A DNA stretch of 64,000 nucleotides from Fibrella aquatilis (GTDB lineage Bacteria; Bacteroidota; Bacteroidia; Cytophagales; Spirosomataceae), in the NCBI RefSeq assembly GCF_017353255.1, contig NZ_JAFMYU010000006.1:248001-312000 (forward strand), read 5' to 3'. Positions 50,742 to 60,134 of the stretch are shown piece by piece. The translations under genes and the position numbers were made by a program. A model generated the notes under the pieces. That model worked only from the letters and a program-made list of their open reading frames with translations. It was not told the DNA's origin and did not search any database. The stretch's first letter is position 1. The number at the start of each line of letters is the position of its first letter.

Positions 50742-53700
50742 CTAGAATTGTAGATTCATGCCTACCGTAAACGTGCGGGGGTTTGGGTAGTGGCCCGTGT
50801 CGACGTTGGTGAGCTTGATGCTGTTGTTGAACGAACCAATCTCAGGGTCATAGCCCGTGTACTTGGTGAAGGTTTTCAGGTTCTGGATGGTCCCGTAGAA
50901 CCGCAGGTTCTGAATTTTCACCCGGCTTAGCAGGGCCTTTGGCAGGCGGTAGCCAATGGCGATGTTCTGGATACGCACGTACGAGGCATCTTCCACGTAG
51001 CGGTCAGACATGGCCGTGTTATTTTTGTTGGTGGCCGTAAACCGGGGCAGCGCGCCGTTGGGGTTGGCATCGGAATAGCGGTCATTCACCGAGTTCATCT
51101 GGTTGGTGTAGGCATTGTTCATGCCTTCCAGCTGCCAGCGCAGGAAGTTAAACGCTTTGGCACCCTGGCTACCCTGGAGAAACACCGAGAAATCGAAATC
51201 ACCGTAGTTGACCGTGTTGGTGAACCCCCAGGTAAACTTGGGTAGCGGACTGCCAATGTAGGTGTAGTCGCCCGCGTCGATCTTGCCGTCGCCGTTGATA
51301 TCCTTGAAGCGGATGTCGCCCAGCCAGGTTTCGGTGGGGTTCACCTTGTAGCCAAACTGCGGCAGCGCTTTGTCCAGCTCGGCCTGGGTGCGGTAGAGGC
51401 CGTCAGTCACCAGCCCCCAGAAAGACCCTACGGGGCGGCCCGGCGTGGTGTGCGTGATGAGGTAGTTGTTGTAGTATACCTTGCCGTCCAGGGCCGAGGC
51501 CGCACTGGCGGCTTTGTCGTAGCTGTTGGTAAACTGGGTCAGCACGGCGCTGGTCTTCCAGCTGAAGTTGCCCTTCTTGATGTTGGTCGACGTGATGCTG
51601 AAATCGATACCGGTGTTGGTCATCTGACCGGCGTTGCCGATGGGGGCCTTCAGGTCGTCCCACTGGTCACCCACGCCAATCAGGTTGGGGCCTGTCAGGA
51701 AAATAATCATGTCAGACGTTACCTTCTTGTAGACGTCGATGGTGGCATCGAGCCGCCCGCCGAAGAAGCCCAGGTCAACACCCACGTTGGCCGTCTTCAC
51801 CGACTCCCACTTCAGGTTCGGGTTGGGAATGCCGTTGATCATGTTTGACGAACCAAAACCCACCGGTCCTGAGAAAAACTGCACCGCCCCAACGTAGGCA
51901 GGGTTGGGTGCGCCGTTGGGGAAGTTCTGGTTACCCACCACGCCGTAGCCAGCCCGCAACTTGGTGTAGCTCAGTACGTTGGCAAGTCTTTTCATAAACG
52001 GCTCATTCGACACCGTCCAGCCCGCCGACACACCCGGGAATGACCCCCAGCGGTTGTTGGGGCCGAAATTCGACGACCCGTCGGTGCGGAAACTGGCCGA
52101 CAGCGAGTACTTCTCGTTGAAGGTATAGTTGGCCCGCGCAAAGTACGATTCCATGGCCCACTGCCCTTTGCCGCCGTTCAGGCCCCAGGTGGTCTGGTCG
52201 GCGCTGCCCGTGCTGAGGTCGAAAATGTTGGCCTGCAAATCGACTTTGGTACCCGAAATAGCCTGGTAATACGAGTTCTGCGACTGGTGACCCACCGTAG
52301 CCTGGAAGCCGTGCTTGCCGATATACAGGTTGTAGTTCAGGTAGTTGGTCAATGACCAGTAGTAGCTGTCAGACCGCCCGTCGATGAGTTTGCTGCGGAA
52401 CGACGTAGTACCCACGTTACCGGCTTTCTGGTAAGCAATGTTGTTGTCCTGCCCCAGCGAATATGACAGCTCGTTGCGAAGCGAGAGACCTTTGGTGAAT
52501 TGCAGTTCGGCATAGAGGCTACCAAAAATGTTGTTGGTCGTCTTGGTGTTGCCCCGGAACTGGCTGTTACCCACCAGGTTAGAGCCGTAGTACTGCACAC
52601 CACCCACCGTTTGGCCACCACCCCAGGTGCCGTCGAGGTTTTTCACCGGCGTGAGCGGGCTGGTCGATGCACCCCACCAGATGGTTCCTTCGGCGGCATC
52701 GGCCAGCGATACGTTCTGGATGCTGCGCGACACGTTGGCGCTGATACCCACTTTAGCCCAGCTTTTCAGTTGGGTGTCCAGGCTCAGGCGCGACGAGTAC
52801 CGTTTGAAATCGGACCCCAGCAGAATGCCTTTGTTGTCGAAGTAGTTGAGCGACAGGTAGTAGGTCGTTTTTTCGCGCCCACCCGAAAAGCTCAACTGGT
52901 GGTTGTTGATGCCCCCGCGCTGGAACATGGCGTCCTGCCAGTCGGTACCGGCACCCAGCAGGTCGGGGTTCTTGAACTCGTCGGCCACGGGGTTGCCAAT
53001 GATGGGCAGCACCGCGTTCTGGTATTTGGCAAACGAACGGAGGTCCATCAGGTCCAGCCGCCGCGCCACCTCCGACACGCCCGTGTAGGCATCGTAGGCA
53101 ATCTTACCTTCGCCCTGCTTACCTTTTTTGGTCGTAATCATAATTACGCCGTTGGCCGCCTGCGACCCATAAATGGCCTGCGCCGAGGCATCTTTCAGCA
53201 CGTCGATGCTCTCGATGTCGTTGGGGTTGAGCATGGCCATGACCGAGTTGCCCGTTTGGCCATCGCCGCCACCCAGGCCCGCGTAGCCCGTATTCGAGGA
53301 GGTGTTGCCCCCTATAAACGGCACGCCGTCGATGACAAACAGGGGGTCGTTGCTATTGATCGACGTTACGCCGCGCACCTTCACCGACACACCGCCACCA
53401 GGCTGCCCGCCGTTGCTGGTGACCGTGACCCCGGCTGCTTTACCCTGCAACAACTGGTCGATGCCCGCCGCCGGAATATCTTTCAGCTCAGCGGCCTTCA
53501 CCGTAGTAATTGAGGACGTGACGTCGGCGCGTTTCTGCGTACCGTAGCCAATGACCACCACCTCGTCCAGCGACTGCCCCATGTTTTGGAGCGTAATGTT
53601 CAGTACGGTGCGCGTACCCACGTCTACTTCCTGGGTGTTCATGCCAATGAATGAAATCACCAGTAGCTTGCTGCCTTCCGGCATATTGATCGAAAACGCC

Positions 53701-53966
53701 CCGTTCACGTCGGTGGTGGTACCCAGTTGGGTTCCCTTCACCGATACAGTGGCCCCCGGCAACCCATTGCCTTTCTCGTCTGAGACGGTGCCCCTGATGA
53801 GGCCTTTGGCTTCGGACGGGGCGGCTGGGCTTTTTTTCGGCCGGTTTAGTGAAGCCAGCATCGGCCAATTTTTGTTGGTGACAGTGCTTGCGGTTGCCCG
53901 GTCCTGTGCGCTGACGCTAAGCCAGCCACTCAGGATGACAACCCCCGAAAGCATATGTTTGAGCAT
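50742..53966 (-). CDS. SusC/RagA family TonB-linked outer-membrane protein
   Basis: 1074 residues from ATG 53966; an alternative Met lies at 53993. Signal peptide to SVSAQ, then a linker and a CarboxypepD_reg-like domain (about 55-140; GLIRGTVSDEKGNGLPGATVSVKG). The TonB-box region LDEVVVIGYGTQKRADVTSSI and the plug (KAAGVTVTSNGGQPGGGVSVKVRG, IESIDVLKDASAQAIYGSQAANGVIMITTKKG) follow, then a 22-strand barrel ending MNLQF. It imports the oligosaccharide captured by SusD. Its promoter must lie in the 53967-54058 spacer or further up in the regulator genes on the same strand. Confidence 0.96.
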   Translation of the reverse strand: MLKHMLSGVVILSGWLSVSAQDRATASTVTNKNWPMLASLNRPKKSPAAPSEAKGLIRGTVSDEKGNGLPGATVSVKGTQLGTTTDVNGAFSINMPEGSKLLVISFIGMNTQEVDVGTRTVLNITLQNMGQSLDEVVVIGYGTQKRADVTSSITTVKAAELKDIPAAGIDQLLQGKAAGVTVTSNGGQPGGGVSVKVRGVTSINSNDPLFVIDGVPFIGGNTSSNTGYAGLGGGDGQTGNSVMAMLNPNDIESIDVLKDASAQAIYGSQAANGVIMITTKKGKQGEGKIAYDAYTGVSEVARRLDLMDLRSFAKYQNAVLPIIGNPVADEFKNPDLLGAGTDWQDAMFQRGGINNHQLSFSGGREKTTYYLSLNYFDNKGILLGSDFKRYSSRLSLDTQLKSWAKVGISANVSRSIQNVSLADAAEGTIWWGASTSPLTPVKNLDGTWGGGQTVGGVQYYGSNLVGNSQFRGNTKTTNNIFGSLYAELQFTKGLSLRNELSYSLGQDNNIAYQKAGNVGTTSFRSKLIDGRSDSYYWSLTNYLNYNLYIGKHGFQATVGHQSQNSYYQAISGTKVDLQANIFDLSTGSADQTTWGLNGGKGQWAMESYFARANYTFNEKYSLSASFRTDGSSNFGPNNRWGSFPGVSAGWTVSNEPFMKRLANVLSYTKLRAGYGVVGNQNFPNGAPNPAYVGAVQFFSGPVGFGSSNMINGIPNPNLKWESVKTANVGVDLGFFGGRLDATIDVYKKVTSDMIIFLTGPNLIGVGDQWDDLKAPIGNAGQMTNTGIDFSITSTNIKKGNFSWKTSAVLTQFTNSYDKAASAASALDGKVYYNNYLITHTTPGRPVGSFWGLVTDGLYRTQAELDKALPQFGYKVNPTETWLGDIRFKDINGDGKIDAGDYTYIGSPLPKFTWGFTNTVNYGDFDFSVFLQGSQGAKAFNFLRWQLEGMNNAYTNQMNSVNDRYSDANPNGALPRFTATNKNNTAMSDRYVEDASYVRIQNIAIGYRLPKALLSRVKIQNLRFYGTIQNLKTFTKYTGYDPEIGSFNNSIKLTNVDTGHYPNPRTFTVGMNLQF

Positions 53967-54058
53967 AGTTAATAGAGTTAATTTTAAAAGCAAATGAATT
54001 AAAGGTAACAGTTGAGATCACAGTTTTAGCGATTGGAAGGCGGTTTAACCTACCGGTG

Positions 54059-55846
54059 TCAGGCCAATGCCAGGTTTTGTTTAACTAGTTTTTGCATGGG
54101 CAGCGAAATCATCACCGACGTGCCCGTTTCGCCCGTGCTCTGCCACATCACCTGACCACCCAGGTAGGTAATTCGGGATCTGATGTTGTTGATCCCGTTA
54201 CCTCTCGACGGCTCAGTGGTCGGGTCGTCGGGAAAGATTCCCCCTCGTCCATCGTCATCGACACTAACCAGCAGGGCTTCGTCATTCACCACAATTTGCA
54301 CGCTGATGGTGCGAGCCTGTGCGTGTTTCAGCGCGTTGTTGAGCAACTCCTGCACCACCCGATACAGCATCACCGAAGCCTCGTCGAGCAGTTCCGGCAT
54401 GTGGCCATAATGTTCCAGTACCAGGTTGGTTTCATTCACCAGGTTCAGCTTTTGAATCAGGTCTTCCAGAGCGGGCAGCAGCCCAAACGTAGTCAGCGCA
54501 TAGGGACGTAAATTGTTGGATATGAGGCGTGTTTCGGTGCAGGCCTCGTCCAAAAACTGGTTTAGCGGGTCTTTCACCGACAGGGGTAGCTGCTCCTGAT
54601 GCGCCTCGACAAACAGCTTGATTCGCGATAGCTGAATACCTAGGCCGTCGTGCAAATCGCGGGCAATCCGGCTGCGTTCACCCTCCTGCCCTTCAATCAT
54701 GGCCTGCAATGATTTTAGCTCCAGTTGCCGTATTTGTTGCTGAGCGATCACCGCCTGCTGATGCGCAATTAATTTTTGCTGGCGACGCAGAAAAAATAAC
54801 GCTAGTACACCCAGGGCGCTGATAAACAATATACCGATCAGCACCGTATTGATAATGCGCTGATGGCTGCTTTGTTCTTCGGCCAGTTGCTTTTCTACAG
54901 CCAGTGTTTTTATCTGACTATCCAGTTCCTGCAGCCGAATACTTTTGGTTTGTTGCGAGTAATAAAATTGATTCGTAAAAGCCAGAGTTTTCAGTGAAGT
55001 CCTATAAGCATTTTCATATTCATTAAGATAAGCGTAGCTATTAGCCATATGCCGCGATAATTCACGCAGGGTGGATAAATTTTTTTCTGCTTCCGCCAGC
55101 GAATAACTCTTTCTATAATTAGCAATAGCGCTCTTATGCTGATTGTTGAATTGATTGACAATGCCGGCAAAAAAGTAATTTAGCGCAATCAACCATTTCA
55201 CGTTTAATTGCTTGGACAACACCAGACTATGGTCAATGAAATATTGGGCCGAGTCTGGATTTTTTGAGCGCAAATACGCGTCAGCCAGTAAATTCAGGGC
55301 ATAAGCCTGAAAATTAGGTTGTTTGTACCGGATACACATGTTCTCAGTTGTCCGTAGCTCAGTTATTAGTGTTTTCGAAATTGTCTCTTTTTTTTCTTGA
55401 ATACTAGCAATCCCTAGCCGGCATTCAATCACTTTTGGATAATTGCGTACACGCATAAAATAAGTTAGTGCCTGTTTCAGGTATTTTTCGGCATAAGTAT
55501 GCATAAAATAATCCTGATTGTAATAATTACCGATAAGAATATGTACGTTATAATAACCCAGCGAATCGCCAGCCATACTATAGTTTTTTAGTTCATTAAA
55601 ATAAGCCTCCATTGTATATTTATTATAACCATACTGTTGATGGTATAACTCACTCAATCGCTCATAAGCTTTGGCCGTTTCCACATATTTTTTATCTGTC
55701 TGCCATTGCTTTATCTCTCGCTTAACTTTTTCAATAGGTGGCACCTCAGCGGCTACCACTGCCACCAGCGGACACACCCAAAAAAGCAGCAACAGGCGTA
55801 CAATCTTTGCAGTCAGTGGCATAGGTATGATGGCTAATCGATGCAT
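54059..55846 (-). CDS. TPR-containing sensor histidine kinase (HisKA_3/LytS-NarX-like type)
   Basis: 595 residues. Signal or anchor segment (about 14-33), periplasmic TPR-like helical region (about 40-300), coiled coil, membrane segment (about 333-353), second coiled coil, then the dimerisation box ERSRIARDLHDGLGIQLSRIK with the phospho-His near 399 and an HATPase domain (NNALKHAQART, DDDGRGGI, GNGINNIRSRI). It would sense a signal in the periplasm and phosphorylate the NarL-type regulator encoded just before it; the genes overlap by 13 bases. The TPR part is AT-rich compared with the surroundings. A second start Met is at 55822. Confidence 0.92.
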   Translation of the reverse strand: MHRLAIIPMPLTAKIVRLLLLFWVCPLVAVVAAEVPPIEKVKREIKQWQTDKKYVETAKAYERLSELYHQQYGYNKYTMEAYFNELKNYSMAGDSLGYYNVHILIGNYYNQDYFMHTYAEKYLKQALTYFMRVRNYPKVIECRLGIASIQEKKETISKTLITELRTTENMCIRYKQPNFQAYALNLLADAYLRSKNPDSAQYFIDHSLVLSKQLNVKWLIALNYFFAGIVNQFNNQHKSAIANYRKSYSLAEAEKNLSTLRELSRHMANSYAYLNEYENAYRTSLKTLAFTNQFYYSQQTKSIRLQELDSQIKTLAVEKQLAEEQSSHQRIINTVLIGILFISALGVLALFFLRRQQKLIAHQQAVIAQQQIRQLELKSLQAMIEGQEGERSRIARDLHDGLGIQLSRIKLFVEAHQEQLPLSVKDPLNQFLDEACTETRLISNNLRPYALTTFGLLPALEDLIQKLNLVNETNLVLEHYGHMPELLDEASVMLYRVVQELLNNALKHAQARTISVQIVVNDEALLVSVDDDGRGGIFPDDPTTEPSRGNGINNIRSRITYLGGQVMWQSTGETGTSVMISLPMQKLVKQNLALA

Positions 55847-56481
55847 TGCATGTCCATCGCCGATTTGATGAGCAGTGCCGTGTTGGAAACGCCAAACTTC
55901 ATAAGCAGGCTGCTACGATGAAACTCGACCGCTTTAACGCTGACAAACAGTTGATTAGCCATCTGCTGAGTAGTTAACCCCTGCGCAATCAGCGACAACA
56001 CTTCCGACTCGCGGGGTGTCAGGTGCGGTTTCAGGCCAATGCCCGGCTGCGTTCGCCTCACCTTGGGTGTATCGTTGAGCAAAATATGGGTGATTGTCTC
56101 GTTGAAATACTGCTTTTCGCCGTGTACGGTCTGAATCGCCTGTAGCAGTTCGCTCCGGGTGGTGTTCTTCAGCAGGTAGCCCTTGGCGCCTTTTTTCACC
56201 ATCCGCTTAATAAGGCTGGCTTCGTCGTGCATGGTGAGCGCAATCACTTTTGTTTGCGGATACGTGCGGGCAATTTGTTCGCAAAGCCCCAGCCCATCGT
56301 CGATCTGCGGAAACGAGATATCCAGCAGCACCACATCGACGGGTGATTTCCGAAGCGAATCCACTACCGATGCAACGGTGTAACAGCGTTGCGTCACCTC
56401 AATCCCGGACGTCCCGGATATCAGCGACTCGATGCCCTCCACAAACACGTTGTGGTCATCCGCAATCAATACTCGTATCAT
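55834..56481 (-). CDS. NarL/FixJ family response regulator
   Basis: 215 residues. Receiver domain with ADDHN (7-11), phosphoacceptor Asp54 in LLDISFP, the Thr of ALTMHD and Lys in GYLLKN. A LuxR-type helix-turn-helix domain follows (about 145-210; LTPRESEVLSLIAQGLTTQQMANQLFVSVKAVEFHRSSLLMKFGVSN). It probably activates the PUL in answer to the overlapping kinase. This differs from the hybrid two-component or SARP/AraC regulators that many Bacteroides PULs use. First gene of the minus-strand PUL block; its start faces the ybbP permease across 353 bases. Confidence 0.93.
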   Translation of the reverse strand: MIRVLIADDHNVFVEGIESLISGTSGIEVTQRCYTVASVVDSLRKSPVDVVLLDISFPQIDDGLGLCEQIARTYPQTKVIALTMHDEASLIKRMVKKGAKGYLLKNTTRSELLQAIQTVHGEKQYFNETITHILLNDTPKVRRTQPGIGLKPHLTPRESEVLSLIAQGLTTQQMANQLFVSVKAVEFHRSSLLMKFGVSNTALLIKSAMDMQCID

Positions 56482-56834
56482 AGGGGGGCAGCATTATAAA
56501 GGAGATAACGTTGATATATTGTTGGCAGGTAAACACCCCGACCATTGGCCAATTGTACAAAGCAGGTCGAGCAACACAACCGGCAGGCTAGTTAACCAGT
56601 GGCAACGGTGTGAATAGAATTTTGTTTAGCAAAACTAGGACTAATTGCACAACTCATAGAATAGTGAAAACCCAACACTGCTAAAAATTAGGGAATACCC
56701 TATATAAATACAAGAGAATTACCCGCCTGCTGATTATACAGGGCCATTGGTACGCTGGTAAACTCATTATAAAGCCCAGCCGTTGTCTGTTTATCCAACC
56801 AGCCCAAACGCAGGGCCTGTTGGCATAAACACCT
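56482..56834. other. 353-base divergent gap between PUL regulator and YbbP permease
   Basis: No gene-like frame. AT-rich in the middle (56610-56720). Contains the perfect palindrome TAGGG-AATA-CCCTA (56689-56702) and the small stem TTTTG-TTTAG-CAAAA near 56620-56640. It should hold the promoter of the regulator and, if the PUL broke an older ybbA-ybbP operon, a newly recruited promoter for ybbP. Confidence 0.6.
56689..56702. promoter_or_regulatory. Palindromic operator candidate
   Basis: TAGGG-N4-CCCTA, perfect 5-bp arms, in the divergent promoter gap. The size and symmetry would suit a LuxR/NarL-type dimer, possibly autoregulation by the PUL regulator. Confidence 0.3.
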
Positions 56835-59348
56835 ATGTCATTTATTCTGAACATGGCCTGGCGCGACAGCAGGCGCAGTCGGCAGCGGCTATTGCTGTTT
56901 ATTTCGGCCATTGTGCTGGGCATTGCGGCGCTGGTAGCCATCAACTCCTTCGGCGACAACCTGGCCCGCAGCATCGACGAGCAGGCGCAGGAACTGCTCG
57001 GTGCCGACCTCACCATTTCGGGGGCGCAACCGCCCTCGCAAAAAATCAAAAACATCCTGCAAGGTCTGGGCAATGAGCGCAGTACCGAAACGGCCTTTGC
57101 CTCGATGGTGCTCTTCCCGCGTACGGGCGGCGTACGGCTGGCGCAGGTGAAAGCCCTCGACGGCGGCTTCCCCTACTACGGCGCCTGGGACGTGCAGCCC
57201 GCCTCGGCCATTGCGCAATTCAGAAACAACGCCCCCGTAGCCCTGGTAGACGATGCCCTACTGACCCAGTTTGGCGCCAACGTGGGCGACTCGGTGCGAG
57301 TGGGCGAACTGGTGTTTCGGGTGGCTGGCCGGGTGCTGAAAACGCCCGGCGGCACTGCCGCCACCGCCGCCGTATCGCCCACTGTGTTTATCCACGGCCC
57401 CTATCTACCCCTCACGGGGCTGTTGCAAAAAGGGAGCCGGGTAAATTATAAGTACTACTACAAATTTGCCAAAACAACCAACATCGCCACTCTGGTAAAA
57501 CAACTGGAACCCACTCTCGACAAAGCCAGCCTCTCTACCGACACTGTGGCCAACCGCAAGCAACAAACGGGCCGCGCCTTCGCCGACCTCACCAAGTTCC
57601 TGAACCTAGTGGCGTTTATTGCCCTGCTGTTGGGGTGCGTAGGTGTGGCCAGTGCCGTGCAACTCTATGTGCGCGAGAAAATTACGTCGGTGGCCATTCT
57701 GCGCACGCTGGGGGCTAGCGGCTGGCAGTCGTTCCAGATTTTTCTGTTGCAAACGGCACTGATGGGCTTGTTTGGGGCCATTTTGGGGGCGGTACTGGGG
57801 TCGGTGTTGCAGTGGGCCTTGCCGCTGGTGTTTGGCTCGTTTTTGCCTGTAGCTGTCAACACCGTGTTGTCGTGGACCTCTATTTTGCAAGGCGTGGTAA
57901 CGGGGCTGCTTATCTCGCTGCTCTTCGCGGCCCTGCCCCTGCTGCTCATCCGGAACGTGTCGCCGCTACGAACGTTGCGCTCGTCGTATGATGCCGACAT
58001 TTCAGGACGCGACCCGTTGCAAGCCGTGGTGGTGGTGTTGATTGTGCTATTTGTCACGGGCTTCGCCTACTGGCAAACCCGCGACTGGAAACTGGCGCTG
58101 GGCTTCGCGGGGGGTATTGGCGTGAGCTTCGGCGTACTGGCGGGCATGGGCAGATTGCTGATGGCGGCGGTGCGGCGGTTTTTTCCACGCAACTGGAGCT
58201 TCGTGTGGCGGCAGAGTCTGGCCAACTTGTACCGGCCACAGAACCAGACGCTTATCCTGCTGATCTCCATCGGCTTAGGGGCTTTCCTGATCACCACGCT
58301 CTATCTCACCCAGACGCTCTTGCTGGGCCGGGTGCAGTTTTCGGCCAGCGGCAAACAACCCAATATGGTCCTGTTCGACATTCAGCGGGAGCAGACGGCG
58401 GGGGTACGGGCGCTGGTGCAGCAGTCGGGTTTGCCTGTAATGATGCAGGTGCCCATTGTGACTATGAGGCTGGAGGGTATCAACGGGAGCAGCCTGGCGC
58501 AACTTCGCAAAGACACGTCGCTACACATTCCCGAATGGGCGCTCAACCGCGAATACCGCGTCACCTACCGCGATACGCTCATCAGCTCCGAGACGATAAA
58601 ATCAGGCAGTGTTCAAGTCATGAATGACGGCCTGCCTGCCGTGACGTTCGAGGCCGACTTTATGAAACAGATGCACCTGAAACTTGGCGACAAAATCACC
58701 TTCAACGTGCAGGGTGCCCCCATCGAAACCACCGTGGGCGGCACCCGCACCGTAGACTGGAACCGAGTGCAGACCAACTTTCTGGTTGTGTTCCCCAACG
58801 GCGTACTGGAGCAGGCCCCGCAGTTTAGCGTACTCATGACCCGCGTACCCGACACCAAAACGTCGGCCCAGTTTCAACGGGCGCTGGTGGGTAAATTCCC
58901 CAACGTGTCGGCCATTGATCTGGGGCTGATCCTGAAAACGTTGGACGATATTTTGAGCAAAATATCGTTCGTGATTCGGTTTATGGCCCTCTTCAGCATC
59001 CTGACGGGGCTGGTGGTGTTGGGCAGTTCTGTTGTTATAAGCAAATACCAGCGGATGCAGGAAAGTGTGCTTCTGCGCACGCTGGGGGCCAATCGGCGAC
59101 AGATTTTGTACATCACCCTCATCGAATACGGCTTACTGGGTTTGCTGGCATCGCTGTCGGGCATTATGTTGTCGGTGGCGGGTACGTGGGGCTTAGCGCA
59201 TTACGTGTTCGAGACGCCCTACAACCCCAGCGTATGGCCGCTGCTGGCCGTGGTGGGCATCGTCACGACCCTTACTGTCCTGATTGGCCTGCTCAACAGC
59301 CGCGAGGTACTCACCCGCCCCCCACTGGAAGTGCTGCGGGCGGAGTAA
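56835..59348 (+). CDS. ABC transporter permease, YbbP type (FtsX/MacB-like repeats)
   Basis: 837 residues, close to E. coli YbbP in size. N-terminal membrane helix (LLLFISAIVLGIAALVAI) followed by a periplasmic domain. A first FtsX core of three helices follows (about 255-390; LVAFIALLLGCVGVASAVQLYVREK, AILRTLGASGWQSFQIF). Then come two central helices and a second periplasmic domain, and a second FtsX core (about 715-835; VVLGSSVVISKYQRMQESVLLRTLGANRRQILYI). The two FtsX modules mark the YbbP subclass. Its ATPase is most likely the YbbA-type protein at 38768, now 17.4 kb away on the same strand. Role: moving or extracting hydrophobic molecules. Confidence 0.92.
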   Translation: MSFILNMAWRDSRRSRQRLLLFISAIVLGIAALVAINSFGDNLARSIDEQAQELLGADLTISGAQPPSQKIKNILQGLGNERSTETAFASMVLFPRTGGVRLAQVKALDGGFPYYGAWDVQPASAIAQFRNNAPVALVDDALLTQFGANVGDSVRVGELVFRVAGRVLKTPGGTAATAAVSPTVFIHGPYLPLTGLLQKGSRVNYKYYYKFAKTTNIATLVKQLEPTLDKASLSTDTVANRKQQTGRAFADLTKFLNLVAFIALLLGCVGVASAVQLYVREKITSVAILRTLGASGWQSFQIFLLQTALMGLFGAILGAVLGSVLQWALPLVFGSFLPVAVNTVLSWTSILQGVVTGLLISLLFAALPLLLIRNVSPLRTLRSSYDADISGRDPLQAVVVVLIVLFVTGFAYWQTRDWKLALGFAGGIGVSFGVLAGMGRLLMAAVRRFFPRNWSFVWRQSLANLYRPQNQTLILLISIGLGAFLITTLYLTQTLLLGRVQFSASGKQPNMVLFDIQREQTAGVRALVQQSGLPVMMQVPIVTMRLEGINGSSLAQLRKDTSLHIPEWALNREYRVTYRDTLISSETIKSGSVQVMNDGLPAVTFEADFMKQMHLKLGDKITFNVQGAPIETTVGGTRTVDWNRVQTNFLVVFPNGVLEQAPQFSVLMTRVPDTKTSAQFQRALVGKFPNVSAIDLGLILKTLDDILSKISFVIRFMALFSILTGLVVLGSSVVISKYQRMQESVLLRTLGANRRQILYITLIEYGLLGLLASLSGIMLSVAGTWGLAHYVFETPYNPSVWPLLAVVGIVTTLTVLIGLLNSREVLTRPPLEVLRAE

Positions 59349-59388
59349 GAGACGGAATACTTATTTTTGAGTAAAAAACGCCTGCCGT

Positions 59389-59805
59389 ATGCCTGCTAAA
59401 GACAAATTTCATGACATTGTGAAGCTGGCTCTTGAACGAGAGTCCTGGATGATAACAGACGATCCGTACCGGATCATGCTGGGCAAGAAAAAAGGATTTA
59501 TTGATCTGGCAGCGGAGCGATTGGTAGGCGCAGAGAAAGACGGACAGAAGATAGCTGTTGAGATCAAGAGCTTTTTACGCCCGTCGAACCTCGATGCATT
59601 TGAGGAAGCCTTGGGACAATTCCTGATTTATAAGACGGCATTGAAACGTATCGAGCCGGACAGACTGCTTTACCTGGCACTCCCAGTAGATGCTTATAAG
59701 GATTTGTTCGATGACTCGTTTTTTCAGGGTATAAGGCAACAATTCGACGTGTCACTTATCGTGTATGATGAAGACGAACAGACTATAACGCAATGGATAA
59801 GCTAA
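59389..59805 (+). CDS. xisH: XisH-like protein
   Basis: 138 residues. MPAKDKFHDIVKLALERESW, IDLAAERLV and VEIKSFL are diagnostic of the XisH family, first known as a factor needed for excision of the Anabaena fdxN element. The fold is restriction-endonuclease-like. Here Asp39 (FIDLAAE) and Glu58-Ile-Lys60 (AVEIKSF) give the D...ExK pattern, so nuclease activity is possible (inference). AT-richer than its neighbours, which suits horizontal transfer, probably from the cyanobacterial pool. It overlaps xisI by 13 bases. No recombinase is nearby. Confidence 0.92.
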   Translation: MPAKDKFHDIVKLALERESWMITDDPYRIMLGKKKGFIDLAAERLVGAEKDGQKIAVEIKSFLRPSNLDAFEEALGQFLIYKTALKRIEPDRLLYLALPVDAYKDLFDDSFFQGIRQQFDVSLIVYDEDEQTITQWIS

Positions 59806-60134
59806 CGCAACACAAAGCCATCGTTCGCCGGGTAGTGACGGAGATAGCCGAGATGACTCCATCAGATGAACGTGCTGAAACTCAGCTTATTACCGATGAC
59901 GAACATGGTCACTACGTGCTTTTTTCGGTCGGTTGGTATAAGAAGTACCGCGAATATTTACCCTTTGTTCATCTCGACGTGCGGCCTGATGGAAAGGTGT
60001 ATGTACAACATGATGGTACTGACCTGGTCATCGCCGAATGGCTCGTCAGAGAAGGTATCCCAAAATCGGAAATCGTGTTGGCGTTTCAAGCACCAAGCCG
60101 TCGAGCGTACATGGAAGAGTACGCGGTGGAATAA
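59793..60134 (+). CDS. xisI: XisI-like protein
   Basis: 113 residues, full length for the family. YFPFVHLDV-type strand (here YLPFVHLDVRPDGKVYVQHDGTD), IAEWLVREGIPKSEIVLAFQAPSRR and the Glu-rich C-terminus match XisI. In cyanobacteria it works with XisH and the XisF recombinase to excise the fdxN element. Paired xisHI genes are far more widespread than that element, so a different general role is likely. Start overlaps xisH by 13 bases, implying coupled translation. Followed by a 21-bp perfect stem. Confidence 0.92.
   Translation: MDKLTQHKAIVRRVVTEIAEMTPSDERAETQLITDDEHGHYVLFSVGWYKKYREYLPFVHLDVRPDGKVYVQHDGTDLVIAEWLVREGIPKSEIVLAFQAPSRRAYMEEYAVE

Noticed and set aside
52500-53513. 337-codon plus-strand frame inside susC
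   Set aside because: A shadow of the conserved SusC sequence with no recognisable domain.
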